A stretch of DNA of 64,000 nucleotides, from NCBI GenBank assembly GCA_947846985.1, contig CANTUZ010000023.1, positions 2,747,677 through 2,811,676 of the forward strand. The letters are read 5' to 3'. Positions within the stretch are counted from its first letter, which is position 1; every line of letters starts with the position of its first letter. The notes below the pieces were generated by a model. That model ran no database searches, was not told where the DNA came from, and was given only the letters and a program-made list of their open reading frames with translations. Below, piece after piece: positions 46,741-58,920 of this stretch. The position numbers and the translations under genes were made by a program. This stretch comes from Fratercula arctica. Its lineage: Eukaryota; Chordata; Aves; Charadriiformes; Alcidae.

Positions 46741-47105
46741 CGCCGGGCTGTCGGCGTGTCCCAACTCTCTTGGCAGCGGAGAGGAAACGGGAATCGTGTG
46801 GAACAGAAAAAGGTGTGAAGAGGGGTGGAAGGAACAGGCAGGACAAAACGGGCAACAGAGACGCGAGATTAAAACCCTGAATCAAGAGTAAAACCCCCCT
46901 CGCCTTTAGCAGCGCGGAGGGGAGGGAGCCTGGCCGTGGGCACCCCGGGCGCGGGGGGATCCCTGTGCTGCTGCCGCCCTTCCCCTCGGCAGAACAGCGC
47001 TCGACAGGAGGAGAGCATCACCTCGCCTCCCCCAGGACAAGGAGATGAGTCTTTTACACACTGAACGGCTCTGCAGTCTGGAAATCGCGGCGATTATACA
47101 GACTC
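46741..47105. other. Mixed spacer
   Basis: GC-rich at 46905-47040, otherwise balanced; nothing supported. Confidence 0.45.
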
Positions 47106-47109
47106 TGCC

Positions 47110-47215
47110 GTGAGTGGCTGACTGACCTTGGGAGAAGCACTTCATACCTCTGCAGATTGTAATCAGGTAATATCTGTGAAGTGCTCTGAAGTCTTTGGAC
47201 AGAAAATGTTGTAAG
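47110..47215 (-). mobile_element. Probable MIR-type SINE relic
   Basis: CTGACTGACCTTGGGAGAAG, CACTTCATACCTCTGC and GTGAAGTGCTCTGAAG follow in order the reverse-complement MIR pattern (TGACCTTGGGCAAGTCACTTAACCTCTCTG, split here by an internal gap, then AAAGCGCTTTGAA). Very diverged, consistent with an ancient amniote insertion. Confidence 0.45.
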
Positions 47216-48200
47216 ATGATCCCAAAGGCAATAAAAAAGGGAGAAATGCTGTCCAGCCATACGCTGAACTGTAGCCTTGAAATTACATTTCCTTCCTCCC
47301 CTCTCCTCCTCCTCCCAACGTGGCACCGATTTGTCAAGTCGGGAGAGATAATGCAGAGGGGTGTGTGTCTGGGTTATCAGCGGGAACGACTGCATCACCC
47401 AGCACTAGGAGTATATAGATTTTGATAAATGCAGATAAATCCATAGGGTGTTTGACGGTCATATTTTGTAAATCTAGCAAGAAAAGAATAATTTCTCTAT
47501 AGTTGTGTGTGGTATGTGTGCAAGCGGGAGAGACTGTCCACATTAGCATATAAATGCATTTAAAGTGAGACAAATTCTGGTGGCTTTGGCAAGCTGGATA
47601 CCTCTGGAATCAGAAATGTAAACTGTTTAGAAAAGGAAACATTTCTGTTTAACTGTAAGGAAAAGGCGGCTGTGGAAGGTAAACATCCTCCCAGAGAAGT
47701 AATCGCTTTCAGAACTCGTGCTGCTGGTCTGCGCGCGGGGAGAGGTGGGTGTTGGGGGCCTGGCACCTGGGGCAGGGGGGGGGGCAAACCCCCCCGGGGC
47801 AGCGGTGGCACGTGTGGGGACGTGCCTGGTGGTCCCCCGCCAGACGGGCCCCGAGAGCCGCAGTAGTCACAAGAAGGATGCGTGTGCAACCGCTCCAAGG
47901 TGTGCAAGCTTACCAAAAACGGGTTCATGGGCATAAAATCTCATTTCAGATGGGGCTAATTACTCAGGATTGTAAACTCATCACGGGTTGGGCCACTTCT
48001 TTCGTATGTGCTTGTCCAATTCCCGCTGCCGAGGGCTTGCCAGCTGCAAGTCCAGCAAAAATGACAATAGTAATAAGGAAGCTTCAGAAGTCTTAATTAA
48101 GTAGTGACCCAAATTTCTCTCTCAGCTTGGAAAAGTTGAAGGTAGAATAAGGCCTAGCCTGTAAGACGAGTTACCTCTTCAAAACCATACGCTACTTGGC
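47216..48200. other. Mostly AT-rich region with a GC-rich insert
   Basis: AT-rich at 47400-47690 and 47920-48190, interrupted by G/C-run-rich sequence at 47701-47880 including a G10 run near 47776. Candidate islands on either side; no gene seen. Confidence 0.35.
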
Positions 48201-49800
48201 TTCGTAACATGTTTATGCAGGGGAAAAAAAAAAAAAGAAGAAAGGAGGAGGAGGATGGCACAGCCCTAGCGAGGCCCCGGCTCTGCCCGTGAGCGCTCGC
48301 TCTGCCAGTCGCGATGGAAGCCCAGCAGCCACGGAGCGGCCACTCACACACCACCCCCCTGCAACAGCGGCTTCGTCCAAATAGCCGAGATTTTGTCTGT
48401 TCATCACCAGGGTTTGTTTTGGAAACAGCTGTTAGTCTGTGCGGTAAAACATAAGATGGAAAGTGTCACAGGAATGCGGTTGTCATGTGAAACCTTTCCT
48501 AGGAATGGCAAGGAGATTTATATTTTGCATTTGGTTTTAATTTGATGCATATGGCTGCAGATGCCTGAGATTGGGGAATGGCACTCTCGGCCAGGACGCA
48601 TTTTTCAGGGGATGGCTTGTGGCCGAATCCAGAAGGAGAGCACATTGCAGCCACCCGGCCAGGGAAGGACCCACCGCGTCCCGACACCCAGGACTCCGCC
48701 AGCAAACGGGGGGTTCCCACTGCGTCCCCTCGGAGACCCACCCCCCCCGGGCCCAGAGCTCTTCCTCCTCCCTGCCCTCCCCTGGCACCGCGATGCTCCC
48801 CCCGCGCAGATCAGGACACACAGCTCCGCCGAAGGGTGCCCACCTCCCTCAGGCGCTCAAAGATGGGTAGCGCACTTCAGTTCTTACGTACCTGCCCGTT
48901 CACAGGTGGTCGTAGCTTCATTAATACCATTTTTAAACTATTTTCTAACTACTTCATGACCTGCTTTGGCCAGGGGTGTGATTAGCGGGCAGGCTATGTG
49001 GAATTATGAGTTTAAATGCTTTTCCCTCCCTCCCTGCTTTTCTTTTGGGAAAAAACAAGCAAAACAATCACAAACAAAACCAAACCAGATGTGGCCTGTG
49101 CGCTGGAAAGGAGAGAGCTCCGCTGCTTCGCGGGAACCTCACAAGCGGCCGCGGAGATAAACAAGGCTGGGCTTGTAAAATGGAGGCTGGTGTTCTGTGG
49201 GGAAGAGGGGTGAGAAGAGCATCTCGTTTTCAAAGAATTAGAAAAATGCGATGCAATTCATTTAAAGGCAAGGGCGCGAGAGGGAGAGCAATGAAGGGAA
49301 TGCCACAAAAGTCATGTAGGCAAGAGTCTGCAGCTGCCTGAGTCTGAAAACAAATGATTTTAATCAGCTGCTATTCAACTACTGTCAGCTCTGATTTACT
49401 GTGTTCAGCCAATTAAGGTTTTTGGGGGTTCAAAGGTTAGGAGGTGAAAAACAAAAGCATGTTGTTGGAGGAGGGACACTGAAGCCAGAAGAGGAACGGG
49501 GCTCTCCAAGCCCTTCCCTGGGATAGACCATGGATGTCGGATGAGACTCACCACCCGCCCAGCCCGGCACAGGGCCGGCAGCCAGCCCCACCGAGGGCTC
49601 TCACGGCGTTTGGCACCCTGGCACAAGCCCCAGGCTTCCGCGCTAGCCCAGGCTGGGGCTGGCGAGCCCCGGAGCACAGCCCAGCGCACACTCGGCAGCT
49701 CCCGAGGGCCGGGAGCAGTGGGGGGGCTCCAGCCCTAACCTGGGAGGTCTCAGATCCTCCGCATTTGCACAAAACACAACTGAAAGGCTTGGTCAAAGGA
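48201..49800. other. Alternating GC- and AT-rich sequence, no gene seen
   Basis: An A-rich run near 48222-48234; AT-rich pockets at 48480-48560, 48910-49085 and 49250-49460; GC-rich at 48580-48880 and 49480-49740. Open frames are short and overlapping. Confidence 0.35.
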
Positions 49801-51000
49801 ACGGAGGAAATTCAAATTTGCTGTGGTTGACTGGGACACGGTGTTCAACGATGGAAGACTCGTAACGGGCACAAAGCTCACGATGCACCTCTCAGTTTCC
49901 TTCATAACAAGTTTGCGGCGGTACCAGCGCTAGTGACCAGCCAGTTAAAACCATTCCCCTGAAAAAAGCGTCCCTAAACTTTGTCACATGCAGCAAATTA
50001 CTTCCATAATCTAAAAATGACAAAATAACTCGAGGCATCTCTCCCCTTCTCAGATCGTCACTAATATATTCAACGCAAACAGTTCCAGTAGGGCTGTGAT
50101 ATGAGCTTTCCACAATTAATTAGTCCAGCTAAGTACCAAGCTACGAAGAAAATTAAAAAGAAAAACTATCTCCCCAAGTACAGAGATATCTGGGTATTTG
50201 CACAACTCCCACCTTAGTGGCAGATAATAGTCTGGAGTCTTTGATCCTATAATAACTCTTAGAACTATTAGTATTGTTAAAGCGCTCCCAGGCTTTGGCT
50301 TACGGCAATGCCTACCCTGAGATATGGCGTGCAGAACAAATGTCTCACCGTGTCCCACAGATTACGGGCGGTAGGGTCCTGTTTGCCCTGAGATCTATAG
50401 TTTCACTCATACCAGCATCGTGTCACCGTGCTGTCTTTGTTCCTCCTATTTAGCACTTTGATTTGTGCAGCTCTGCTAAGAATCTCCCTTGCAGCTTGTT
50501 GACTTATCACTCATCCCCGTGAGTTCCCATTCTCTCCGCTCCTGACAGCTTTGCCTAATGTACTTATTCATTCAATTTAAATAAATCGAACACGGGCCTA
50601 TGACAGCCGATAAGTGAGTCACACAAGAACAAACAGAAAGGAAGCACTGCAAATAGTCAAATGTCAAGTAGGAATGGAAAACTGTCCCTACAGCTCCAGC
50701 GAACCTTAGATGTCTAATATTTATGGCCAATTGATGTCATTAGAAAGTAAATAAGCCCTCTTATGCTGCATTACAAAAGATTAACTGCAAGCAATGGAGT
50801 TTAAATAGCACAGATAAGTGCAGATGGAAATAAACCTGTTTAAAGCTGGAAATATTTGCTGAACCTCCTCGCTGCTTTTAAGATAATTGATCTCTGTATA
50901 TCTGTATTGAATCTCACCATAAAAGCTTTGAAACGTCTTCTGGCAAAGCTGAGCTCACTTGTGACTCAACCTCCCCTTATCTCTGCGGATTGCAGAGGGT
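49801..51000. other. Long AT-rich candidate conserved noncoding island
   Basis: About 1.2 kb, the longest AT-rich unique block. It contains CAATTAATTA (50113-50122), TTCATTCAATTTAAATAAATCG near 50568 (in the middle of the block) and GTCTAATATTTATGGCC near 50712. Very few open frames. Confidence 0.4.
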
Positions 51001-51770
51001 TCTGTCATTCCTCAGCAGGCTGGGTGGGAGCACACAGCCCCGTGTCACCACACTGTCCCCCCCGGGCTGGGGTCAGCCGCCCTGCGATGGGGAACCCCCC
51101 TCCCAGCCCCAGCGAGTGCCAACGTCTCCAACTCACTGCGATTGCCCGGCTTCAAAGGATGTCAGAAAAATAAATAGTCTTTTAGATTATTGAAGTGTGC
51201 TCCAGCTGAGGATCTTTGGAAACAGCCCCGCGTGATAGATACTAATGAGTTACATTTTGCTGATAAGGGAAGTAAGAGAGAGAGAAAGGAAGAAGTGATT
51301 TACTTCAGCGGTTTGCTTTCTGGTGCCCACCCTGATCTCTGCGGCGCACTCCGGCCGGGGCCGTGCTTGTTCGGATGCCGCTGGCGGCCCCGAGCCGTGC
51401 CGCCTGCTCCAGGAGCAGGGGGCTCTGGGTTCCCTGTGCCGAAACACGGCGGAGGCGAGCGGGGACGGGAGCAGTGACAGGACGGGAGAGGGGAGGGGGG
51501 TCAGGGCGCTGCCACCGCAGGGCTCTGCACGTGCCCACGGGGAGGCCAAGCGATGCTGGGCACAGCTGTGCTCCACGTACAGCGGGTATTTGTGCCGTGC
51601 CTGCGCGAGCCCGCGTAGGCTGAGAAAGGGAGGACACGTGGCCAAGATAATAAGTCAAGCACCGAAGACAACGGCAGGAGCCCACCCCGAGGTCCCCGTG
51701 CCCTCGGCGGCTGCCCGCCGGGCACCATCTGCAGCCGGACTCCGTGCCAAGTCGGCGCTGCACCACTTTT
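51001..51770. other. GC-rich spacer
   Basis: A small AT-balanced interval at 51151-51300 splits two GC-rich, CpG-containing pieces. Overlapping frames of 131-156 codons lack domains. Confidence 0.45.
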
Positions 51771-52160
51771 CCACTGCAGAAACATTTATTTGATCCTACA
51801 ACATTGCTTTCAAGATGATTAATCTTTGCCCGGCTGTGTGTTTAGGCTCTCCATAAAGGCAGGTGCATGTGTTCATGTGCCGCTGCTGTCAGGGCTGTTA
51901 ATGTAAGCGTCTGTTTTACAGCCCAATTGACAGCCGTATTGTTCTGGCAGGGTTACAGCTCTGACATGTGGAATCAATCTTTTTAACCTGTCAATTAATC
52001 AGTGGGCAGCTGTCAGCCCAGCTGAAAGGCCTGAAGGACAGTGCCCTTTCAATGGATTATACTGGATGCTCAGTGGAGTAAAATTGAACGCTTCAGTTTC
52101 AAGAAACTCTGCCTGCATTCAGAGCAATGCTCAATCTCACTTTTACTGCGAGAGGCAAAC
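51771..52160. other. Candidate conserved noncoding island with MEIS/PBX-type sites
   Basis: Unique, AT-balanced block holding the TGACAG cluster listed separately, plus TTGATCC and AAGATGATTAATC-like words upstream. I rate this among the strongest enhancer candidates because of the motif clustering. Confidence 0.5.
51886..52015. promoter_or_regulatory. Cluster of four TGACAG (MEIS/PREP/TGIF-type) sites
   Basis: CTGTCA at 51886-51891, TGACAG at 51928-51933, CTGTCA at 51988-51993 and CTGTCA at 52010-52015. The third is part of TGATTAATTGACAG (reverse strand, 51988-52001), which joins a PBX/HOX-type TGATTAAT to a TGACAG. TGACAG is the known core for MEIS, PREP and TGIF TALE homeodomain proteins. 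By chance about 0.06 such hexamers are expected in 130 bp on both strands. Confidence 0.5.
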
Positions 52161-52860
52161 ACCGGGCCCTCCTGCCTGAAAGCGGCAGCGCGGGATGACA
52201 GCTCGGCGCCCGGCGAGAGACATCGCTGGAACGCAACCGGGGGGCACGGCTTAAACTCATCCCTGCCTCCCCCCCAAAGAGCACGGCCGGGCTGGGGAAG
52301 GTTTGTGCCTTCGAGGGGTGTCATGGTGAGCAGAGGGGTCCCGCAGCCATGCTGGGACGCAGCAGCCTGGCTCTTGCTCACAGCCCAAATGGCCTCTCGA
52401 GCCCTGGACGGGTCCCTCAGGGCTCGGCTACATGAGCGCGTTTGCCTGGACTCCGCCATCGCCATCCTGCAGCAGCTTCCCCTGCCACGCGTTTAACCCA
52501 GAACAATGGGAGCCGCTCCAGGTAATTTCCTCCCGCAGTTCCTGTCTAACTCCTTCAGGGTTCGGTCTCCCCCACCATTTCCTTGCTATTTCCAAGGAGC
52601 TTTCCCAGACCAGTGAATAGAAAGGGTACCTGAGGGAACCGACGCCAGTCTGTAACACCATCTCCCTTTTCTTACAACAAACTGGGATTCTCTCTGTCAC
52701 CTTCAGAGCAGATGTTGGAAAGGGGACAGAAAATACCCCCCTCCCCCCCGCAAAGTGACTCGGAGTGGAAACAAGAGAGGAACTCGGAGGAAACAAAAGC
52801 ATAACCTTGAAAATAGCTGCATTTCCCCAGTCCCTTCAGCCTAATGTACTGTGGTGCTAG
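52161..52860. other. GC-rich to balanced spacer, nothing seen
   Basis: No supported gene or repeat. Confidence 0.45.
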
Positions 52861-53860
52861 TTGAGCGGCCACTAATTTGATTCATATGAGAAGCTTGACC
52901 TTATTCCACCAAGTGTTTTCCAGCCTGGATTTCTCTAACTGCTTGTTTATAGAGAGTATATGGAGCATTTTATGTTTTTTCAGCTGTTTAGGAACTTGAT
53001 TTTTTTTAAGGCGGTCCCAAGAGAGCAGGGTCCAAGTCACGGCCCCCCCCTCCCCTCTCAGCCCCAGGGTGCCCACGCCACCTCCCCTGCTCCGGTGCTG
53101 GGAAGGGAGACGGTCATTTATTTGGTGGCTGCATCACTACGCGGAGGTGACTCCAAACGCTATTATCTTTGTTTAGCACAAGCAGGGAGCGGGTAGCGCT
53201 CGCTGGGTAATCTATCTTAGGATCACGAAGCTATGGAGACACAGAAAAGCCCTTCTCAAGCCTTAATCTCTCAGAACCATCATTTTCTCAGCTGAGGATG
53301 GGCAGGGACCTGGCTGCCAGTGCCTTTCGTGGTGATTTTAGATGATTGATCTTTCTAAACGACTTTTCCTTGCTTGCCACACAGCCATGGATAGATTACG
53401 CATGTATAGATTCTCCCTGTGTCAGACGGCTTTGTGCAATTAGTCACAAGCTGAGGAGTGCCCTCCTGGTTTTCAGCAAGGGGAAAGCATTACGGTAATC
53501 GGGAGTTCGCAGGTCTGGACGCCAATCATGCAACGATGGATGGCAGATTGTGAGGTGGGAGACAGGCACTGGCCATGTGTATAAAACGCCACTGATTATT
53601 TGCTGCAGGGTCCTGGGGAAACCTGCATGAACCGCCATTCGAGACTGTCAGGACTTTGACAAAAGCACAATAGGACCTTCAGAGGGAAGCTGGATGCCAA
53701 GCAGCAGCATGGAGCGCGAAAGCAGGCTGCGTAGGGGAGGAGATGTGCAATGAGAGCAGGTCTGGAGACAAACCTCAGGAGGGCATTGGCTCCCAGACCT
53801 CTCTGAACAGCCTACCGTTTCCACTTGATTTATTCTCACATTGCACTGCAGGAAATAGAG
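52861..53860. other. Mixed region
   Basis: AT-rich pockets at 52870-53010 and 53330-53450; TGATTTAT at 53826-53833 just before the SINE relic. No gene seen. Confidence 0.35.
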
Positions 53861-53864
53861 AAAT

Positions 53865-53976
53865 ATTATCTCCTGTTTACCACTGCGAGCTGAGATTAAG
53901 CACCCCGTCCAAGGTCACCGAGTGAGTCTGTAGCACAAAGTAATTGAAGGCGAGTTGCCGAGCCCCACGCTCGCAG
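53865..53976 (+). mobile_element. Probable MIR-type SINE relic
   Basis: TTATCTCCTGTTTAC, GAGCTGAGATTAAGCACCCC, GTCCAAGGTCACCGAGTGAG and TCTGTAGCACAAAG, then CGAGCCCCACGCTCG, match in order the MIR consensus around TTATCCCCATTTTAC, GAGGTTAAG, CCCAAGGTCACACAG and the CCCA-rich 3' part. Diverged, so ancient. Confidence 0.55.
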
Positions 53977-54580
53977 CCCGGCCGACGGTGCCTCCTGCGC
54001 CCGCAGCCGCCCCGCGCCTCAGCGGACACCGGCGCTGAGAGATCCTGGCAGTGCCTTGATGAAAGACACTAAAGAAGAGTAAATAGTAATTGAAATATTT
54101 TCATCTAGGGCCCTGTTATAAAAAGCAGCGAGACTAAGCACCAAATGCCTCCTAATTTGCACCTGACTCTCTTTTAATCAAATTGAGCTTTCAGCCCTAA
54201 TCCTAAACCGCGCTTTTCAGAAAAGACTGCAAAAAGATTATTCATCAGGAGGAGCAGAAGCTCAGAGAAGTCATTAACACCTATTCTTTTGATAGAGGGA
54301 AAAAAAGAGGTGACCCGCTCGGCAGCTCAGCTCCCTCCTGCTTCCCCCCCGAACCCCTTCCCCCCCATCCCTGCCAGACCTGCCCCTGCCGCGATGCTCT
54401 TTGTGGACACCCCACGGCTCAGCAGGGGCCACCGGCAGCACCAGGGGCCTGGCCTGACTCTAAGCGAGGACCCGCATCCCCTGGGGCTCCGCAGGGCACA
54501 CGGGCTGCACACACAGGGGTTACTCAGCTCTGTCCCCGCTTCCTTCTACCCTAGATACACGCCCCAAAGTAAAATCCCAA
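53977..54580. other. Spacer with an AT-rich island at 54031-54310
   Basis: The island carries GTAAATAGTAATTGAAATATT and TTTTAATCAAATTGAGC. GC-rich sequence follows to 54580. Confidence 0.35.
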
Positions 54581-55200
54581 GCAATGACTCCCTCCTGCCA
54601 TTACACTGCTGACTTGGATGGAGTTGTACCTACAGATAATTTAGATGCCAAACATCCTCTCCTCCAGCCACAGAAACAGGAGGATTTTAAGGTGAAATTG
54701 TCAGATCAAAGTGAGTTTACAGAGCTCCTTTAAACAAATTTTTACAATAATAATTTCTCTGTGCAGTGTCTGCAATAAAAAGACAATAGATTAGATAGCC
54801 ACAGAGTGAGCCCGCGGTTGTAAATCACTCGCAGGGCCTCGGCGCTGCTTTGCAAGCATCCTGCACTCTGCCTCGCATGGTTTATGGTGTCATCCGAGTC
54901 CCAGAATCCCCAGAGTGAATTACAGCCTTGCAGGCAGCGGGTGGCCATCTATTATCCTACATGTAAACAGGTATTCAAATAGCAGCTTCAGAGCCTTCTC
55001 CTTGGCATTTAATCATGCTTGTAATCTAACCCCAGTCCTTGCCAAGGTCACAGCTCTGATTGCTCTTTCTCCAGCACTGCGGGTTTCAGCCGGCAGCAGT
55101 GACAGCCTCAGACAAGCTGATTGTCCCCCAAATTAACTCTGATGCTCTGTGCAGAATAATTCAGTAGCAACATGGTCTAATCACCAACCTGGAACCTGTC
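54581..55200. other. AT-rich candidate conserved noncoding island
   Basis: Unique AT-rich sequence including TTTTTACAATAATAATTTC near 54739, few open frames and low CpG. Confidence 0.35.
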
Positions 55201-55770
55201 TCCATCCCCACAGCAGAAGGGGAGCCTCGCAGGTGAGCTGTGGTTGCTCAGCCTCCACGGGTAGGACAGGACACCCTCCAGATCTGCTGTGGGCTTTGCT
55301 GGTGTGGCGGGGACCTTCTGGCCAGCCTGAGCAGCCATCCCAAACCCTGGTCCCCGACGCTAACCCTGTCCGCCAGTGAGCAAACTGCAGCCCTCTGCTT
55401 CCTCCTCTACCTCCAGCTAGAAGGAGCAGTTGTCTTGGATGGCCAACCCCAATCCTTTAAAAATAACTTTCTCCTCCCACCTCCCTCCCGGAGGTGGACG
55501 GAGGGTTTGGTGTGAGGCTCCCTCTGCCTGGAAGAGGCCCCGTGTCCATCCCGACCTGCGCTGCTGGAGCCGGCGGCCCCTGGCAAGCACCTGGGGCACG
55601 GCAGCGCAGCGGAGCGATGCCAGCCCTGCCAGCGCCAGGGGCTGGGACTCTGGGCGCATCCTGCCCTTTCCCTCACCCCTCAGTTTCTCCCCCAGGACTC
55701 TGTGTCCCAGGGAGGACGACCGATTTCGCAGGCAGAGGGAGACACAGGCTCCGCAAAGTGTAACTCATGG
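55201..55770. other. GC-rich spacer, nothing seen
   Basis: Overlapping short frames on both strands only. Confidence 0.5.
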
Positions 55771-55915
55771 AGCATCACAGGCGACACAATAGCCCTGACA
55801 CAAATACATCCCGATCCTGTCCCGTGCTGAGCCGAAGTCAATGCGATTTGAAGGTGCTCAGCAAAGCCTTTTAAAGGATCAGGTCCTTGAAGCGTAATCA
55901 ATACTCAGTTCATCA
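55771..55915. repeat. Possible ancient amniote repeat
   Basis: CCCGATCCTG ... GAAGTCAATGCGA ... GGTGCTCAGCAAAG ... AAGGATCAGGTCCTTG resembles the GATCCTG/GAAGTCAATGGG/GGATCAGGCCC words that recur in old bird and reptile repeats. Family unknown to me; identification is by memory of the word pattern only. Confidence 0.3.
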
Positions 55916-56820
55916 TCCTCCCTACTTCTCTTTCCCCCATGACGCCTTTCTAAAAAGCAGCTGAGAAATTCCTCAGTCACCGGCCAACTCGCAGGCAGTA
56001 AATCTGCAGAATATAAAGATGATTTTCATTTCTATTGGGCTACTCTATTTTTCTCTCTAAATATTTCAGGGGAGCTCGATTCATGGCTTCTCCTTTGGCG
56101 TTAAAAGAAAATAATAATAATTTTTTATTTAAAAGGTAGAGAGCAAAGCCCCGAGCACTGGGGCCCTCTGTATTGTGTTTCAAATGGTTCCCAGCTTCAT
56201 TACTAGCTCTAAGCAAGTTCTGTATACATCACCTAGTTTAATTCAGCAATATCATCAGTGTCAATGGGTATCCAGCGGCTGCCGGCTATTGGTCATCTGG
56301 ACCTGACACAAACTCAATAAATACTCCATAACCCCTGACAGCCGCGAGCAGATTAGCCCGAAATGAACGATTGCCCAACCAACACCTGCTGAACCAAATC
56401 ACCGCGGTGACTGATGGGCCTGCGCTGAGCTCTGACCACAAGTGAGATCAGGGGAAGAATGATTTTATACTTTAAGAAAAGAATTAGAGATGGTGGCTGG
56501 AGTGATTGGAAAACCTTCACGAGGCTTCTCACTCCTTCCTGCCTCCCCCCGATGCCGAAAGCCATCAGCTCTCCGGCTGTGGCACGCTCCACGCTGCGAG
56601 CTGACCACAGGATTTCAACAACAGCAGCAGTTTTTATTATTCTATATATTATTTATGTTACCATCAGCAGCTTTATTTCATGTCCTAGCATATTATTGCT
56701 ACAAATTATTATTTTAAACTCTTTGGTGAGACTTTAACCGCTGCTTAAAAATAAGCACTTATTTAAAGGTAACATTTTGCAAATGGCTTCAAGAGCTATA
56801 GGTGCGCCAGACCGAGAGCC
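55916..56820. other. AT-rich region, candidate islands
   Basis: AT-rich at 56000-56140 (AATAATAATAATTTTTTATT) and 56620-56780 (TTTATTATTCTATATATTAT), balanced between. No repeat or gene recognised. Confidence 0.35.
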
Positions 56821-57749
56821 TCCACCGCTGATTTCCCAGAGTGACTGAAGCCCAAGGCAGAGCACTTGGAGCCAGCCTTGCTTTCCTGCCAGAGAGCGAC
56901 TCCTGGCTCCCCATCACGTTGCCCGAAGTCACACCTAAATGCCACCCTAAAGGCTTTGCTGAACTCGAGCCCCATCTCCCTTCTCGAAGCGCCCCCGTCA
57001 GCGTGGGGATGGCTCTCAGTGGGCTCCGGGATTTAGACAGGCAGCACACGAGGTCTCGGAAATTTAGAGGAGCTGAAACTCCTGTGGCTGTTGCAATCTG
57101 CATTGCTACTTGCCTTGGGCAAGGACCTTGCGACCAGATTTTTTAAGTTTTCAGCTCCCAGGTAATATTTATACGCTGAAACCCAGCTAAGTGGAGCTAC
57201 ACGAGACTGGCCAGGCCACATCCTGCTTAGAACACTGGGAACACGAGGCTTTTGCTCTTCGGGTGCCTCAGTCTCCCCACAGGCTGGTCAAGAACTTCTT
57301 CTGGTTAGGGACTTATGATCTTTTTCTCCAAAACTAGACTTTTTTGGCTTGATTACTTTCACAAAGTCATCTTGGGAGTCATTTTGCACCGGAAGAAACA
57401 ATCTGGTGCAGAGCTGGGGCTGACCCGCAGACGCCCAGCCGTGCAGCAGGGAGATCCCCCCGCCTTTCCCCAGCCCTGCGGCTCCCTTCTCCAGCCCCAT
57501 CCTCCCTCCAGCACCGGCCCTCGGCCCGCGCTTCCCAGCGCCTGCCACAACCCCAGCCCTGGCCGAGACGGGACCTGCATGTGCTACGGGAAGGATAATA
57601 ACCCTGCTTGTTTTATCCTGTTCGTTTCTGTCTGCTCAGAATCTGTCATCGTTTTCACTACCCGGAATAGCTGTCACTCCAGTTTTGGCTCTAGGATCCT
57701 GTTTGGATTCCAGCCCTTATCGAGTTTATCTAGAATCCTTCTGCTCGTT
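56821..57749. other. GC-balanced spacer, nothing seen
   Basis: Frames of about 100-145 codons overlap on both strands; no domain. Confidence 0.45.
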
Positions 57750-57797
57750 TAAAAGAAAAAAAAAAAAAGAAAAAAAACAACACCCCCCCCAAAAAAA
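57750..57797. repeat. A-rich/C-run low-complexity tract
   Basis: A runs interrupted by single G, then ACACCCCCCCC and A7. Confidence 0.85.
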
Positions 57798-57799
57798 TA

Positions 57800-58165
57800 T
57801 CTCTCATTGAAAGCGCTTTTACGAGTTTGTCTGAGTCGGATCCCAAAAAGCCCTGCGTGGGTTTGACGCACTCCAGCCTAATTGACGGCCCCAGTTTTGA
57901 AGAGCTGTCTAGATGAGGGGCCCGCCAAAGTCTTTCAGAGTAATGTGATTTGCTGGAGAGCCACGGTATAGGTTTGCAGAAACACTGATGCTCCCGCTGC
58001 CAGCTTAAATCAGATACCAGCCTGACCTCAGAAAGCAGTGTCTTTTCCTATAAATTTTGGCATCACATTGAGTTACATCATTCGTGCTGCATTATGTGCT
58101 GTTACAGACAAGAAGTCACGCAAGTTAATGTGGCATCTGGCTGGAATTTAAAGGCAAACGCACGA
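57800..58165. other. Candidate conserved noncoding island
   Basis: Unique balanced-to-AT-rich sequence with TAATTGACGG (57879-57888) and TTAATGTGGCATCTGGCTGG near 58125. Texture resembles deeply conserved noncoding elements; not tested. Confidence 0.4.
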
Positions 58166-58920
58166 GGCTGGAAAATCCAAATCCACCTTGGCCTGAGACG
58201 GCTGTGGCTGCCCCGCCGGCCGTGCCCACCGCCCGGGCGGCTCCGCTCCAGCGGGGCAGGGATGTATTCCTTTGCGGGCACAAGTCCCCGTATTTACTTC
58301 TGAAAGGTTCTTCCTCCCCCTCCCCGCTCTGTTTTTGACAAGGAAGATGAACAGTAATTCTTCATCTTTTGGAGGCAGAAGCTCGCTGACTAGAGCTCCA
58401 TCTGGGGGCACCATCTGGGGATGCTACCGAGCCCGAGCAAGTGCGAGCACCCCCGGGGAAGGAGGTGGGGGACGCAGGGAGGCGCCGCTCCGCTCCAGCC
58501 CGGCGCCCAACGGGCAGGACTGGGCTCCGCAGGACACGAGCGCTGCCAAGCACAAACCCGGGTACCCGCAGGGTATCCACGCCGTCTCCTCCGTACCAGG
58601 GCTCCCCGAGACTCACAGCCAGGCACAGCGTATGCACCCGTGCACGTGGAGGACACGCGGTCAGTCATACGCTCCTGCGTGTGGACACATGCTTGTGCCC
58701 CCTGGGCTGTCCTCACTAGACCCGGACTAATCCCAGCAATCAGCTTGCCATAGAAGCAAAGAGATTTTCCGGCATGCCAGCATGCTCAAGATGCCTTGGC
58801 TACCCATGCAGCGGTTCACGGCAAGCCACGGCGCCGTGGTCCAGCGCGGAGGGCAATGCCACGCACCCCACGGGCAGCGGGACGAGCCCTGGGTGTCATC
58901 GGCAGCCCTTCTCCTCTCCG
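58166..58920. other. GC-rich spacer, nothing seen
   Basis: CpG-rich; frames of 91-152 codons at 58272-58753 overlap on both strands without domains. Confidence 0.5.

Noticed and set aside
53270..53380. Another MIR-like stretch (TTTTCTCAGCTGAGGATGGG)
   Set aside because: Only one short word fits; the following sequence does not follow the family order.
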